Notes: a model not told the origin generated them from the sequence alone. 64,000 bases of DNA from Clostridiales bacterium (GCA_019420945.1 JAHZGF010000017.1:124001-188000); one strand, 5' to 3'. Counted from the stretch's first letter, positions 8,396-17,255 are shown. Numbers and translations: made by a program.

Positions 8396-9068
8396 TGGCC
8401 ATACCCTCCCGGATTACGCTGATCAGCACTTCCAAGCTCTGTTCCAGATCCAACAGCGTGGTATCTACCAGCCGGGCATCCTCTGCTCTGCGCAGGGGAG
8501 AAACCTTTCGATTGGAGTCGTTCTCATCCCGCTCCCGCACGTCTCGCAGCACGTCCTCAAAGGAGACGTCCATCCCCTTTTCCCGTAGCTCGGCGCAGCG
8601 ACGCTGTGCCCGGGCTTCGGCGTCCGCAGTCAGATAAATCTTAACTGTTGCCTGGGGCAGTACCACAGTGCCAATGTCCCGGCCATCCATAATAACATTC
8701 CGGGTTCGGGCCAACTCCCGCTGCTTTTCCAGCAAAAAAGACCGGACCTCCGGCAGGGCGGACACCGCCGAGGTCAGCATGGAGATTTCGGGGGTGCGGA
8801 TTTGATCAGACACATCCTCTCCATTCAGCAGCATCCGCTGAACACCGTCCGCACCGTAATCCAGATCAATTTTCAGATTGGGCAGCAGGGCAGCCACCTG
8901 TTCCGGATGCTGAGGACTGACTCCATTACGACTGCAGGCCAGAGCCACAGTGCGGTAAATGGCGCCGGTATCCACATACAGAAAGCCCAGCGCCTGGGCA
9001 GCCTGCCGGGCCAGAGTGCTTTTTCCGGCCCCAGAGGGGCCATCAATGGCAACGCTGATCTGTTTCAT
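8388..9068 (-). CDS. cmk: Cytidylate kinase
   Basis: The 226-residue enzyme phosphorylates CMP and dCMP. It opens with the P-loop IDGPSGAGKST (about 8-18), followed by GFLYVDTGAIYR and DGRDIGTVV, both diagnostic of Cmk. A GGAGG site stands 8 bases before the ATG, and the start abuts the stop of the preceding flavoprotein gene (zero-base gap). It belongs to the cmk-plsC-ispH/S1 operon; linkage of cmk with the S1 gene is widespread among bacteria. Confidence 0.95.
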   Translation of the reverse strand: MKQISVAIDGPSGAGKSTLARQAAQALGFLYVDTGAIYRTVALACSRNGVSPQHPEQVAALLPNLKIDLDYGADGVQRMLLNGEDVSDQIRTPEISMLTSAVSALPEVRSFLLEKQRELARTRNVIMDGRDIGTVVLPQATVKIYLTADAEARAQRRCAELREKGMDVSFEDVLRDVRERDENDSNRKVSPLRRAEDARLVDTTLLDLEQSLEVLISVIREGMASE

Positions 9069-10328
9069 CTATTCTTCCTCCTTATCCCCGTTCCATGCGG
9101 CGTGCACACCTGCCATATGGCCTGTGGCCCAGGCGATCTGCAGATTGAATCCACCGGTATAGGCATCCACATCCATGACTTCTCCGGCAAAATACAGCCC
9201 GGAGCACTTTTTGGACTCCATGGTAGAGGGATTGATTTCAGATACTTTGATGCCGCCGCTGGTCACAATGGCCTCCGACACGGGTCGGGTGCCGGCAATA
9301 GATATGTCAAAACGTTTTATGACCTCCAGCAACGCCCGCCGTTGGGCCTTTGTAATGTCATGTACTCGGGTCTCCGGCGGAATTCCGGTGCGCTCCACCA
9401 CCACCGGGATCATAAGTCGGGGCAGCAGAGCGCCCAGAGAGTTGATAAACTCCCGGTTCTGGTTGGCGCTGAAATCCCGCAAAATGCGCTCATCCAGCTT
9501 CTTTTCCTCCAGCGCCGGTTTTAGGTCAATGGACACAGTATAGTGTTCCTTCTCAAAATTGCGCATATGGGCGCTGGCGCTCAGAATCACCGGTCCGGAC
9601 AGGCCAAAGTGGGTAAACAGCAATTCACCAAACTCCTGGAAAATCACCTTTTTCTTCTGATTGCGCACCTTGATCTCCACATTTTTCAGAGCCAAGCCCT
9701 GCATTTTGGCACAATCATTCCCCTCCTCCACCAGTGGAATCAAGGAGGCCTTGGGCTCCACAACCGTGTGCCCCAGCTTTTGTGCCATGTCATAACCGTC
9801 GCCAGAGGAGCCTGTCAGCGGATAGGAGCAGCCGCCAGTGGCCAGAATCACCCGATCACCTGTCAGAATTCTGTCGTCCTCCAGCTTGACCCCGGACACG
9901 GCGCCATCCTGGGTCAGAATTTCCAGCACCCGAGCATGGACAAAGGACACCTTCTGGCGGCGTAGGGCGTAATAGAGCGTATCAATCACATCTGCGGCCC
10001 GGTCTGAGGCGGGAAAGACCCGGTTCCCTCGCTCGGTTTTCAGCTTCAGTCCCTGAGATTCGAAAAATTCCATGGCCTTTGCCGGAGGAAACTGACCCAT
10101 GGCGCTGTAAAGGAATTTGGTGTTTCGTGGGATATTTTGAAGCACTTCTTCCGCAGTACAGTTGTTGGTTAAATTGCACCGGCCTTTTCCGGTGATGTAG
10201 AGTTTGCGACCCATCTTTTCGTTGCGCTCCACCAGCGTCACTTTGGCACCAGCGCAAACGGCGGAGTGCGCAGCCAGCATACCGGCAGCGCCTCCGCCGA
10301 TGACGATCACATCAGGATGTTCTTTCAA
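9069..10328 (-). CDS. BaiN/HI0933-family FAD-dependent oxidoreductase
   Basis: A 419-residue flavoprotein with an N-terminal Rossmann motif (VIVIGGGAAGMLAA, about 8-21), the family marker KMGRKLYITGKGRCNLTN, and a C-terminal second dinucleotide motif ending YTGGFNLQIAWATGHMAG. The family is named after a bile-acid-inducible gene, but most members, including operonic ones like this, have no known substrate. The start is a TTG at 10328 with GGGGAG 7 bases upstream. It sits between an rpiR regulator and cmk. Confidence 0.85.
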   Translation of the reverse strand: MKEHPDVIVIGGGAAGMLAAHSAVCAGAKVTLVERNEKMGRKLYITGKGRCNLTNNCTAEEVLQNIPRNTKFLYSAMGQFPPAKAMEFFESQGLKLKTERGNRVFPASDRAADVIDTLYYALRRQKVSFVHARVLEILTQDGAVSGVKLEDDRILTGDRVILATGGCSYPLTGSSGDGYDMAQKLGHTVVEPKASLIPLVEEGNDCAKMQGLALKNVEIKVRNQKKKVIFQEFGELLFTHFGLSGPVILSASAHMRNFEKEHYTVSIDLKPALEEKKLDERILRDFSANQNREFINSLGALLPRLMIPVVVERTGIPPETRVHDITKAQRRALLEVIKRFDISIAGTRPVSEAIVTSGGIKVSEINPSTMESKKCSGLYFAGEVMDVDAYTGGFNLQIAWATGHMAGVHAAWNGDKEEE

Positions 10329-10364
10329 AACAAATCTCCCCAGTGATGATTTTAGGTTAATCTG

Positions 10365-11240
10365 TCAGCTCTCCGTCTCGCTGTTGGAGGGCTCATATAC
10401 CTCGTATTCGGCCCAGATCTTCTCCAATTTACCAAAAGTGGATTCCAACTGGTCGCTCTTCATCCGGCTGACAGCCACAATCAGAGCGTTTACCAGACTC
10501 AGAGGAGCCACCAGCGAATCTACAAAAGAGGCCATATCGCTCTTGGCAAACAGGGACACGTCAGCAATATTGGCCAGCGGAGAGACGGCACTGTCAGTGA
10601 TGGCGATGACCTTGGCCCCCTGGTTCTTGGCATACTGCATGGCTTTCACAGTACGCTTGGAATATCTGGGGAAGCTAAGTCCGATCAACACATCGTCGGG
10701 ACCGATCCGCATCACCTGCTCAAAAACTTCGCTGATGGAAGTGGTATCCACCCGAATCACGTTATCGAAGATAAACGTGAAGTAAAAGCTCATAAAGTTG
10801 GCCAGAGCACTGGCGGACCGAACACCCAAAATATAGATGCGGCGAGCAGAAGTGATGGCCTGAACTGCCAAATCAAAGCTCTCCCGACAGGTTTCCTCCA
10901 ATGTGATGCGGATCTTTTCAATGTCAGATTGCATCACCATGGACATGATGTCCTGATCACCGATTCGGTCATTGGACACCTCAATGCGCTGAATAGAGGT
11001 CAGCTTATTGCGGATCATCTCCTGCAGTGCTTTTTGCATGCTGGGATAGCCGTCATATCCTAACTCTGCGGCAAAACGCACTACGGTGGATTCGCTGACA
11101 TTAACGGTTTTGCCCAGTTTGCAGGCTGTCATAAATGCCGCCTTGTCATAAGATTCCAGAATAAAATTAGCAATGAGTTTTTGACCTTTGGAGAAGGAAC
11201 TCATATTCTCCTGAATGTGTGTCAGAATATCTTTCGTCAT
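10365..11240 (-). CDS. MurR/RpiR-family transcriptional regulator
   Basis: The 291-residue protein has an N-terminal winged HTH_6 domain (about 1-78; VNVSESTVVRFAAELGYDGYP is the recognition region) and a C-terminal SIS sugar-phosphate-binding domain (about 120-255; YILGVRSASALANF, LIGLSFPRYSKRT). RpiR proteins sense phosphosugars, but no sugar-catabolic gene adjoins. It is the first gene of the operon leading to the ispH/S1 fusion. The ATG at 11240 has AGGTG 6 bases upstream; a GTG at 11249 is an alternative. Confidence 0.9.
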   Translation of the reverse strand: MTKDILTHIQENMSSFSKGQKLIANFILESYDKAAFMTACKLGKTVNVSESTVVRFAAELGYDGYPSMQKALQEMIRNKLTSIQRIEVSNDRIGDQDIMSMVMQSDIEKIRITLEETCRESFDLAVQAITSARRIYILGVRSASALANFMSFYFTFIFDNVIRVDTTSISEVFEQVMRIGPDDVLIGLSFPRYSKRTVKAMQYAKNQGAKVIAITDSAVSPLANIADVSLFAKSDMASFVDSLVAPLSLVNALIVAVSRMKSDQLESTFGKLEKIWAEYEVYEPSNSETES

Positions 11241-11284
11241 TTCAATCACCTAACCTGTGGAATGCTTTGTATAATTCTGACCAC

Positions 11285-11329
11285 ATCATACCGTTTTAGG
11301 CGGAAAAATGCAAGTTGTTTTTGCAAGTT
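11285..11329 (-). promoter_or_regulatory. rpiR promoter with direct repeats
   Basis: TTGCAT (11308-11313) and TATGAT (11285-11290) are 17 bases apart on the minus strand. TGCAAGTT occurs twice in direct orientation, at 11309-11316 (overlapping the -35) and 11322-11329, 13 bases apart. This spacing could place two regulator subunits near one helical face; autoregulation by RpiR is inference. Confidence 0.65.
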
Positions 11330-11358
11330 ATTTATGAAATTCCTGCAACAAGATGGAG

Positions 11359-12081
11359 TCAATCCCTTCTTTCAAGGGAAAAAACCGAGGAAATCTCCTC
11401 TTTTTTGAGCATTCGCCATTGTCCGGGCTTCAAATTACCAAGAAGAATTTCCCCTTCGCGGACGCGTTTGAGCCGCAAGACCCGAACGCCTGCCTGCTGA
11501 CACATACGACGGATCTGACGATTTCTTCCTTCATGGATGACAAAGCGCAGCAGCACGCTCTCCCGGTCCTGGGACACCAACTGGACCTGAGCGGGAGAAA
11601 GCGGCCGCCCATCCAGAGCCATGGGCCCCCTGAGCACCTGCAGTGCCCTTTCGTCGCAGCGGTCAACCCGGACCAGGTATTCCTTATCCACCTCTGAGCC
11701 TGGGTGTTCCAGACACTGGGTAAACTTACCGTCATTGGTAAAAAGCAAGAGGCCCTCGGAATACATATCCAGCCGGCCCACCGGCCAGACTCGGCCGCCG
11801 CAATTCTGAACCAACTCTGCTGCGGTTTTTCTGCCTCGCTCATCTGAAAGAGTCGTTACATATCCTCGGGGTTTGTTCAGCATTAAATAGAGCTTTTCCG
11901 GCGGACGATCGGAAATCAAATGGCCATCTACTGCGACCTCATCTTGGTCCGGATCTACTTTCATCCCCAGTTGTGCAGGAACGCCGTTGACAGTAACCCG
12001 TCCACTCTGTATGTACCGTTCGGCTGTCCGTCGGGATACAATCCCGCTAGCCGACAGGAACTTTTGAAGTCGCTGTTCCAA
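11359..12081 (-). CDS. rluB: Pseudouridine synthase, RsuA/RluB family
   Basis: A 240-residue 23S rRNA-type pseudouridine synthase. An S4 RNA-binding domain occupies about residues 1-60 (LQKFLSASGIVSRRTAERYI). The catalytic domain holds the Asp in VGRLDMYSEGLLLFTNDG (Asp105) and the family motif EGRNRQIRRMC. The start is a TTG at 12081, preceded by a strong AAGGAGG 10 bases upstream, and this makes the gene overlap the carboxypeptidase reading frame by 121 bases. scpB-rluB linkage is usual in Firmicutes. It could be RsuA rather than RluB by specificity. Confidence 0.88.
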   Translation of the reverse strand: MEQRLQKFLSASGIVSRRTAERYIQSGRVTVNGVPAQLGMKVDPDQDEVAVDGHLISDRPPEKLYLMLNKPRGYVTTLSDERGRKTAAELVQNCGGRVWPVGRLDMYSEGLLLFTNDGKFTQCLEHPGSEVDKEYLVRVDRCDERALQVLRGPMALDGRPLSPAQVQLVSQDRESVLLRFVIHEGRNRQIRRMCQQAGVRVLRLKRVREGEILLGNLKPGQWRMLKKEEISSVFSLERRD

Positions 12082-13226
12082 GCGACGGATACCTCCTTAC
12101 ATTCAGCGTCCGCATAGGCGCCGGAAATCAGGTAGGTGGTACCAGCGACACTTCCGTCCACCTGGTACACCACCTTCCCTATTATTGTTCCCTTCCCTAC
12201 GCTCTCAGTAATTTCGCAGGGCAAATATACGGTACGCTCCACAGTTTCATTGTCCAGAACCAGGTAAGACAAATCATTGACGCAATAAACCGGCAGGTAT
12301 GCGTCACCACCGGCCAGGGGAAGCGTTGTATAGCAGCTTCCCCCGGTACAGATGTCGGTGAGAGAATAGTTGTTGAACCCGTATTCGTACATAGCGATCT
12401 GGTCATTCCAGTCGTCGGGGGCATTCAAGGTGACCGCCACCAATAAATGGCCGTCCTTTTCTGATGCGGTGACTAGGGTTCTTCCTGCAGCCACAGTATA
12501 GCCGGTTTTGCCGCTGATGCAGTACTCATACATATTCAACAGCTTATTGTGAAAATAGAGTTCAAAGCCGTCAATGGAGATATAACGAGTATGGGTGATC
12601 TCCCGGAACTCCTCGTTTTTCATGGCCTCCACCATAAGTCGGGCCATATCGTGGGCGGTGGAATAGTGATCTTCCGCATCCAGCCCATGAGGATTGGAGA
12701 AATGCGTGTCATTCATGCCGAAACGAGCGGCGTACTCATTCATCCACTCCACAAAAGTGGCCTCATCTCCCGCCAGTGTGGTGGCCAGCACGGTGGCAGC
12801 ATCATTGCCGGAGTTGAGAATCAGGCCGTAGAGCAACCCACGGATGGAAACCACATCTCCCGCTTCCAGATACATGGAGGAGCCCTCCACGCCCATCCAG
12901 TCCTCCGGGATGGTGACGGTGGCATCCAGATTTTCAGCCCGCTCCAATACCACCAGTGCGGTCATGATTTTTGTAGTGCTGGCAATCAGATGCCGCTGTT
13001 CCGCGTTTTTCTCGTAGAGTACCCGGCCGCTGGATGCATCCAACAGGATGGCGCACTCGGCGGAGATATTGAGTCCATAGGGATCCACATAGGTTTCCGC
13101 AGTCTCAACAGACTCCTGAGATGTTGCTTCTCCCTCTGTTTCGGCATGAGCAACGGGAATCAGGGCAGTAAAAAGCAGCGCCAGCACCAGCATGCCGGAC
13201 CAGGATAACGTCAAAAGACGACGCAT
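11961..13226 (-). CDS. D-alanyl-D-alanine carboxypeptidase (PBP5/DacB-like, S11)
   Basis: A secreted low-molecular-weight penicillin-binding protein that trims the terminal D-Ala of peptidoglycan stems. The signal peptide covers about 1-28. Catalytic motifs are STTK (Ser83, Lys86), SGN (139-141) and KTG (240-242). A beta-rich C-terminal domain follows. The 421-residue frame has no amphipathic or membrane anchor at its end; its last 40 residues are encoded inside the following rluB start and have no visible domain character, so the tail may be a read-through extension. Neighbouring gerW suggests a sporulation or wall-maturation role (inference). GGAGAGAGAG precedes the ATG. Confidence 0.88.
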   Translation of the reverse strand: MRRLLTLSWSGMLVLALLFTALIPVAHAETEGEATSQESVETAETYVDPYGLNISAECAILLDASSGRVLYEKNAEQRHLIASTTKIMTALVVLERAENLDATVTIPEDWMGVEGSSMYLEAGDVVSIRGLLYGLILNSGNDAATVLATTLAGDEATFVEWMNEYAARFGMNDTHFSNPHGLDAEDHYSTAHDMARLMVEAMKNEEFREITHTRYISIDGFELYFHNKLLNMYEYCISGKTGYTVAAGRTLVTASEKDGHLLVAVTLNAPDDWNDQIAMYEYGFNNYSLTDICTGGSCYTTLPLAGGDAYLPVYCVNDLSYLVLDNETVERTVYLPCEITESVGKGTIIGKVVYQVDGSVAGTTYLISGAYADAECKEVSVAWNSDFKSSCRLAGLYPDGQPNGTYRVDGLLSTAFLHNWG

Positions 13227-13269
13227 AACTCTCTCTCCTCATGAATGTTATCACCAAAGAGTATCTGCG

Positions 13270-13683
13270 TTAAAACACCTGACTATCCTCGGCTTTTTCT
13301 TCCTTTTTCTTGTCAATGATATCGGTGACCTTGTCCACCAACTCCGGCACCAGTTCCACCACCCGTTCGGCAACACCGCCAGGAGGAGGCGCCACAGGCA
13401 GCAGACGCACCCGATCCTTATTGACCACCAGGAAGGCCACCGGCGCAATGTTGACGCCGGCACCACTGCCTCCGCCAAAGGGATTCTTGCCGCCAACCTG
13501 ATTTTTAGAGACAAAATCAGAGCCGCCAGAGGCAAAACCTACGCTGACCTTGGAAACGGGGATGATGGTGATGCCGTCAGGGGTACGAATGGGCTCACCC
13601 ACGATGGTGTTCACATCAATCATCTCTTTGATCTTTTCCATGGTGACGCCCATGATCTCACCGATCTGATGCTTTTCTTCCAT
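13270..13683 (-). CDS. gerW: GerW/YtfJ-family sporulation protein
   Basis: The 137-residue protein contains the characteristic VGEPIRTPDGITIIPVSKVSVGF core and a Gly-rich NPFGGGSGAG loop. YtfJ/GerW of Bacillus is a spore inner-membrane-associated protein needed for normal germination. AGGAGG stands 9 bases before the ATG. The gene overlaps the end of the DUF2953 gene by 26 bases; this DUF2953-GerW pairing is conserved in sporulating Firmicutes and is a good sign that the organism forms spores. Confidence 0.92.
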   Translation of the reverse strand: MEEKHQIGEIMGVTMEKIKEMIDVNTIVGEPIRTPDGITIIPVSKVSVGFASGGSDFVSKNQVGGKNPFGGGSGAGVNIAPVAFLVVNKDRVRLLPVAPPPGGVAERVVELVPELVDKVTDIIDKKKEEKAEDSQVF

Positions 13684-14329
13684 TTTTTACTTCCTCCTTA
13701 TGGTTGGCAGTCTTTGCAGCAGATTGATCTTGCTGCTTACGATACGCTTGCAGGGCACAAATGCCCAGAGAAAACAGAATTCGGAGCAGAGTGCCCAAAT
13801 ACCAGCTTCCATCGGCCTCTAAAGCTACCCGGGACTCCTGATGTTCAAAATCTACACCCAGGTCTACGTTCCAATCCCGCACGTCAAAGGCGGCGTTGAG
13901 CAACGGAAACAAGGCTCCACCGCCGGCAGATACAATGCCGTACTTGATAGCGGCTTCCGCCGGATCTGAGGCGCCGCCGATGGAATACTCTATCCGCATA
14001 TGCCCAATTTTCAGCTTGCGTCGCAGCTGTCCAAGGGCCTTGAGGGCTGGTTTTGTGAGTTCCAGCAGCCATTTGAGGTCGCCCAACTGTTTCTTTGGCT
14101 TATCTTGTGCCCCTTCCGACACTTCCGCTTCCTGATCTTGCTCCTTCTTTTTTTGCTTGGCTTGTTTCCTTCGTTTTTCCCGCTCAGGATAGAGACGAAA
14201 GCGAAAGCAGGCCACTTTCAATTGAAGAATCAGCCCGGTGGCGTCATAAGAAGCCCGGAACCCCACCGGCACCAGCAGGAGCAGCCCAAAGAAAAGCAGT
14301 ACGCCACCAATGATGATCAGTGCAAGCAT
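13658..14329 (-). CDS. DUF2953 domain membrane protein (sporulation-linked)
   Basis: The 223-residue protein has one N-terminal membrane segment (LALIIIGGVLLFFGLLLLVP), a basic/Lys-rich stretch near residues 50-70, and a conserved middle section (GHMRIEYSIGGASDPAEAAIKYG) typical of DUF2953. A second hydrophobic patch (LGTLLRILFSLGICALQAY) lies near residue 190. The start at 14329 lies 4 bases after the scpB stop with GGGAGAG upstream. Its molecular role is unknown; its fixed place beside gerW suggests the pair acts together. Confidence 0.82.
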   Translation of the reverse strand: MLALIIIGGVLLFFGLLLLVPVGFRASYDATGLILQLKVACFRFRLYPEREKRRKQAKQKKKEQDQEAEVSEGAQDKPKKQLGDLKWLLELTKPALKALGQLRRKLKIGHMRIEYSIGGASDPAEAAIKYGIVSAGGGALFPLLNAAFDVRDWNVDLGVDFEHQESRVALEADGSWYLGTLLRILFSLGICALQAYRKQQDQSAAKTANHKEEVKNGRKASDR

Positions 14330-14333
14330 TGCA

Positions 14334-14942
14334 TCACTCTCCCTCTGTGGGCGTCTGCTGCTCCTCCTGCTCCTCTTTGAGGCGCTGAATTGCCGCCTGC
14401 ATTTCCAGGGTGATCTGTCCATCCTCCGGCGAGGAGTCGGGCAGCTCAGGCAGGTCTTCCAGCGATTTCAGCCCAAAAGACCGCAGGAAATTCTGGGTGG
14501 TACGATAGAGAATGGGACGTCCCGGCACAGAGAGCCGGCCACATTCCTCGATGAGTCCACGATCTGCCAGCAGGCCGACGGTGTAGGAGGAGTCCACTCC
14601 CCTGATCTGCTCCACATAGGCCTTGGTGGTAGGCTGGAAATAGGCAATTACCGCCAGAGATTCCAATGCTGCCTGGGACAACTGCGGCGGACGGCGGGTT
14701 TCCATGGCCCTACGCACCCGTTCTGCGTGCTCCGGTGCTGAGGCCAGCTGGTAACAGTCGTCAATTTTCAGCAACCGGATCCCCCGGCGCTCGTAGCTGT
14801 AAAAGTCCGCCAAATGATTGACCACCGGTTCCACCGTTTCAATATCCAGTTCCAGTGCCATGGCCAGACGCTCTGCGGAGATCGGATCTCCCGACGCAAA
14901 TAGGATGGCCTCAATGGCAGATTCTATGTCTTTTAATTCCAT
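14334..14942 (-). CDS. scpB: Segregation and condensation protein B
   Basis: ScpB is the winged-helix dimer of the SMC-ScpA-ScpB condensin. The 202-residue product shows the usual core: IEAILFASGDPISAERLA at the N-terminus, QLASAPEHAERVR, ALESLAVIAYFQPTTKAYVEQIRGVDSSY in the second winged helix, then an acidic tail. It lies 79 bases downstream of scpA in the same orientation. Confidence 0.95.
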   Translation of the reverse strand: MELKDIESAIEAILFASGDPISAERLAMALELDIETVEPVVNHLADFYSYERRGIRLLKIDDCYQLASAPEHAERVRRAMETRRPPQLSQAALESLAVIAYFQPTTKAYVEQIRGVDSSYTVGLLADRGLIEECGRLSVPGRPILYRTTQNFLRSFGLKSLEDLPELPDSSPEDGQITLEMQAAIQRLKEEQEEQQTPTEGE

Positions 14943-15021
14943 TTTCTTTAAAAACTCCCATCAAACCACGTTTCACCAGCTGCGGCTCTCCTGCCCAGGG
15001 CCCAATCAGGGCTTTCGTGTC

Positions 15022-15813
15022 TCAGTAGGACTCCGTCAGTTCGGTGAGGTCGGAGGTGTCCTCTGTGCCTGTTACAGTGCAGTCCGCCTCGGTGCCTGCC
15101 AAATTGATCCGGCGGCCTTTGCACAGCTCCAGCACCGCCAAAAAGGTAGCCACGATCTCTGAACGGCTCCGGCTGCCCCGAAACAGGGCCCGGAATCGGG
15201 TGATGCCCGCCTTGAGGACCCGGGCCAACACTTCCTTTACTTTGTCCTGGACCGGATATGGCTCGTGGCCCACAATCCCCTCAAAGGCCTTGACCGGCGG
15301 TGCCTGGACCCCGTCAGTGCGCTCAAAAATCGCTTTCATCGCGCTGCGCAGATCCTCCGGCTTATGGACATACCGGTATGTGTGGTCTTTCGGCAGATGC
15401 TCTGGGCTGCGAGTGAGATAATCCCGGCCCACCCGATAGCGTCGGTCCAGATTGGGGATGATCTGTTTGATTCGGTCAAAATTCTCGTGGCGCTGATGCT
15501 CCTCCAGAGAGGCGATCAGCTGCTCCATCTCGCTGGTGGCCTCCTCATCCTGAATGGAGAGCAGCATTCGGGTCTTGATATAGACCAGGTGGGCAGCCAT
15601 GGTGACAAACTCACTGGCAATTTCCAGATCCATCTCCTTGCGCCGGTCCATCCACTCCAAGTACTGGTCCAGAATCAGGGAGATCTGAATGTCCTTAATC
15701 TCCATCTTGTTCTTGCTCAGCAGATGCAGAATCAGATCCAGAGGGCCGTTAAAGTCCTCCATCTCCTCCCGGGAGTGGACCACGCGTTCCAAATGATATA
15801 CAGGGGCGTCCAA
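15022..15813 (-). CDS. scpA: Segregation and condensation protein A
   Basis: ScpA is the kleisin that bridges SMC heads. The N-terminal motif DFNGPLDLILHLLSKNKMEIKDI and the C-terminal winged helix (VATFLAVLELCKGRRINL) are both present. I place the start at a TTG at 15813: a GGAGG lies 8 bases before it, whereas the next upstream in-frame candidate (15828) overlaps that site. This gives 263 residues. smc itself is not in the window. Confidence 0.93.
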   Translation of the reverse strand: MDAPVYHLERVVHSREEMEDFNGPLDLILHLLSKNKMEIKDIQISLILDQYLEWMDRRKEMDLEIASEFVTMAAHLVYIKTRMLLSIQDEEATSEMEQLIASLEEHQRHENFDRIKQIIPNLDRRYRVGRDYLTRSPEHLPKDHTYRYVHKPEDLRSAMKAIFERTDGVQAPPVKAFEGIVGHEPYPVQDKVKEVLARVLKAGITRFRALFRGSRSRSEIVATFLAVLELCKGRRINLAGTEADCTVTGTEDTSDLTELTESY

Positions 15814-15844
15814 ATGACACACCTCCAAAGAAAAATCAAGCCAA

Positions 15845-16528
15845 TTAGAATCCCAGGGCAGAAGCGGGCATACCTGTCAGCAGGCAAATCCAGCGCATCA
15901 CAAAGCCAATGCCGTAATGCAAGGGACCGTCAAGAACACCCCAGAAAATCAAGGCAAACAGAGCCAGCGTGATATACCGCTCATAGCGAAGGATAGTGAA
16001 GTAAATGTGGTCAGGGAAAAAGGAAAACAGCACTTTAGACCCATCCAGAGGCGGAATGGGAATTAAGTTGAATACGCCCAGACCAACGCTGAGCACGGCA
16101 ATCCGATAGAGCATCAGAAAGACAAAATACACCGGCTGCGCCCATAAATTAAGGGGCGAGTGGTAGATCAGGCTCAGTAAAAATGTGGCGGCAATTGCCA
16201 TGGCGAAGTTGGCCACAGGCCCGGCTAATGCGGTGATAGCCATTCCCCGTTTAGGATGACGGAAATTGCCTGGATTGACGGGCACCGGCTTGGCCCAGCC
16301 CACCCCGGCCACAATCATCATGATCAGGCCGAAGGGATCGATATGACGCAGGGGGTTCCAAGACAGCCGACCTTTCTGCCGGGCAGTGTGGTCTCCCATT
16401 CGGTCAGCCGCGAAGCCATGGGCGCATTCGTGAAAAATGATGCAGATCAATGCAGCTGCTACCTGGGTCAGCAGGGCGATCAGCGCTGATACATCTAGGG
16501 ATTGGGTGAAGGTGCGCAAGAAAGACAT
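15845..16528 (-). CDS. Site-2-protease-family (M50) metalloprotease
   Basis: A 227-residue multi-pass membrane protein. Zinc ligands appear as HECAH (FHECAHGF, His33 and His37 with Glu34) in the second hydrophobic segment. The third ligand motif NLIPIPPLDGSKVL lies towards the C-terminus. It resembles the compact rhomboid-like M50B proteins next to scpA in many Clostridia, not RseP, as no PDZ domain is seen. GAGGAG precedes the ATG at 16528 by 7 bases. Substrate unknown. Confidence 0.88.
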   Translation of the reverse strand: MSFLRTFTQSLDVSALIALLTQVAAALICIIFHECAHGFAADRMGDHTARQKGRLSWNPLRHIDPFGLIMMIVAGVGWAKPVPVNPGNFRHPKRGMAITALAGPVANFAMAIAATFLLSLIYHSPLNLWAQPVYFVFLMLYRIAVLSVGLGVFNLIPIPPLDGSKVLFSFFPDHIYFTILRYERYITLALFALIFWGVLDGPLHYGIGFVMRWICLLTGMPASALGF

Positions 16529-16559
16529 GGCTGCGCTCCTCTCTGAATGATAATATACT

Positions 16560-16589
16560 ATTATAGCAGAAAACACCATAAAAACACAA
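16560..16589 (-). promoter_or_regulatory. Promoter of the M50-scpA-scpB-DUF2953-gerW operon
   Basis: TTGTGT (16584-16589) and TATAAT (16560-16565) lie 18 bases apart on the minus strand, inside the T-rich tail of the ysxC terminator. Confidence 0.6.
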
Positions 16590-16612
16590 GCCCCCAGCCA
16601 AGAGCCGGGGGC
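16590..16612 (-). terminator. Terminator of the tig-ysxC gene string
   Basis: A 9-bp GC-rich stem (16590-16598 with 16604-16612, one G-T pair) is followed on the minus strand by TTGTGTTTTTAT. It lies 29 bases past the ysxC stop. Confidence 0.8.
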
Positions 16613-16641
16613 CTGAGCGGCGATAGGAGCGAAATCTGTTT

Positions 16642-17241
16642 TTACTTTCCGTCCTCTGGGGCCTCTTCCCCGGTGACAAGGAAATACAGTTCACTGCGTC
16701 CGATTTTCTTTTCTGCTGAAAAGGGGATTACCTTTACGGAATCATCCAACTGTAAAGTGGTTTTGATTCGCAGCAAATTGGGCTCAATTTCACTCTTTTT
16801 CAGCTTATCCAACTTATTTGCCACTACAATAAAAGGCTTTCCGGACTGCTTGAAACACTCGATCATGGTGCAGTCATCTGCAGTAGGCTTATGCCGGGCG
16901 TCCACAATCTGAATGCCCAGGGTCATCAGACTGGGATCCTGAAACCACTGCTCAATAAGACGACCCCAGCGGGCACGCTCCGCCTGGGAAACCTTGGCGT
17001 AGCCGTAACCCGGCAGGTCCACCAGGTAGAGCTGGTTGTCCACTCGGAAGTAGTTGATGTGGGTTGTTTTTCCCGGGGAATTACCCACTCGGGCGAAGTT
17101 CTTGCGCCCCAGCAGGCAGTTGATCACTGAGGATTTGCCCACATTGGAGCGGCCCGCAAAGACCACCTGTGGCAACTGGTCCCGAGGGAAATCCGCCTTT
17201 TTTGCCGCGGAAATGACAAATTCGGTGTTTTGAATGTTCAT
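16642..17241 (-). CDS. ysxC: Ribosome-biogenesis GTPase YsxC/EngB (YihA)
   Basis: The 199-residue GTPase acts in assembly of the large ribosomal subunit. G1 is GRSNVGKSS (30-38), G2 region GKTTHINYF, G3 DLPGYGYAKVS, G4 VVANKLDKL, all typical of YihA/EngB. The ATG at 17241 is favoured by AGAGGA 5 bases upstream; an ATG at 17259 overlapping the lon stop is a possible longer start. lon-ysxC order is standard in Firmicutes. Confidence 0.95.
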   Translation of the reverse strand: MNIQNTEFVISAAKKADFPRDQLPQVVFAGRSNVGKSSVINCLLGRKNFARVGNSPGKTTHINYFRVDNQLYLVDLPGYGYAKVSQAERARWGRLIEQWFQDPSLMTLGIQIVDARHKPTADDCTMIECFKQSGKPFIVVANKLDKLKKSEIEPNLLRIKTTLQLDDSVKVIPFSAEKKIGRSELYFLVTGEEAPEDGK

Positions 17242-17255
17242 ATGTGTCCTCTCAT

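Noticed and set aside
11369..11402. Hairpin with T-tract inside the last codons of rluB
   Set aside because: The stem (GAGGA/TCCTC) is only 5 bp with AT-rich context; it may act as a terminator but is too weak to list.
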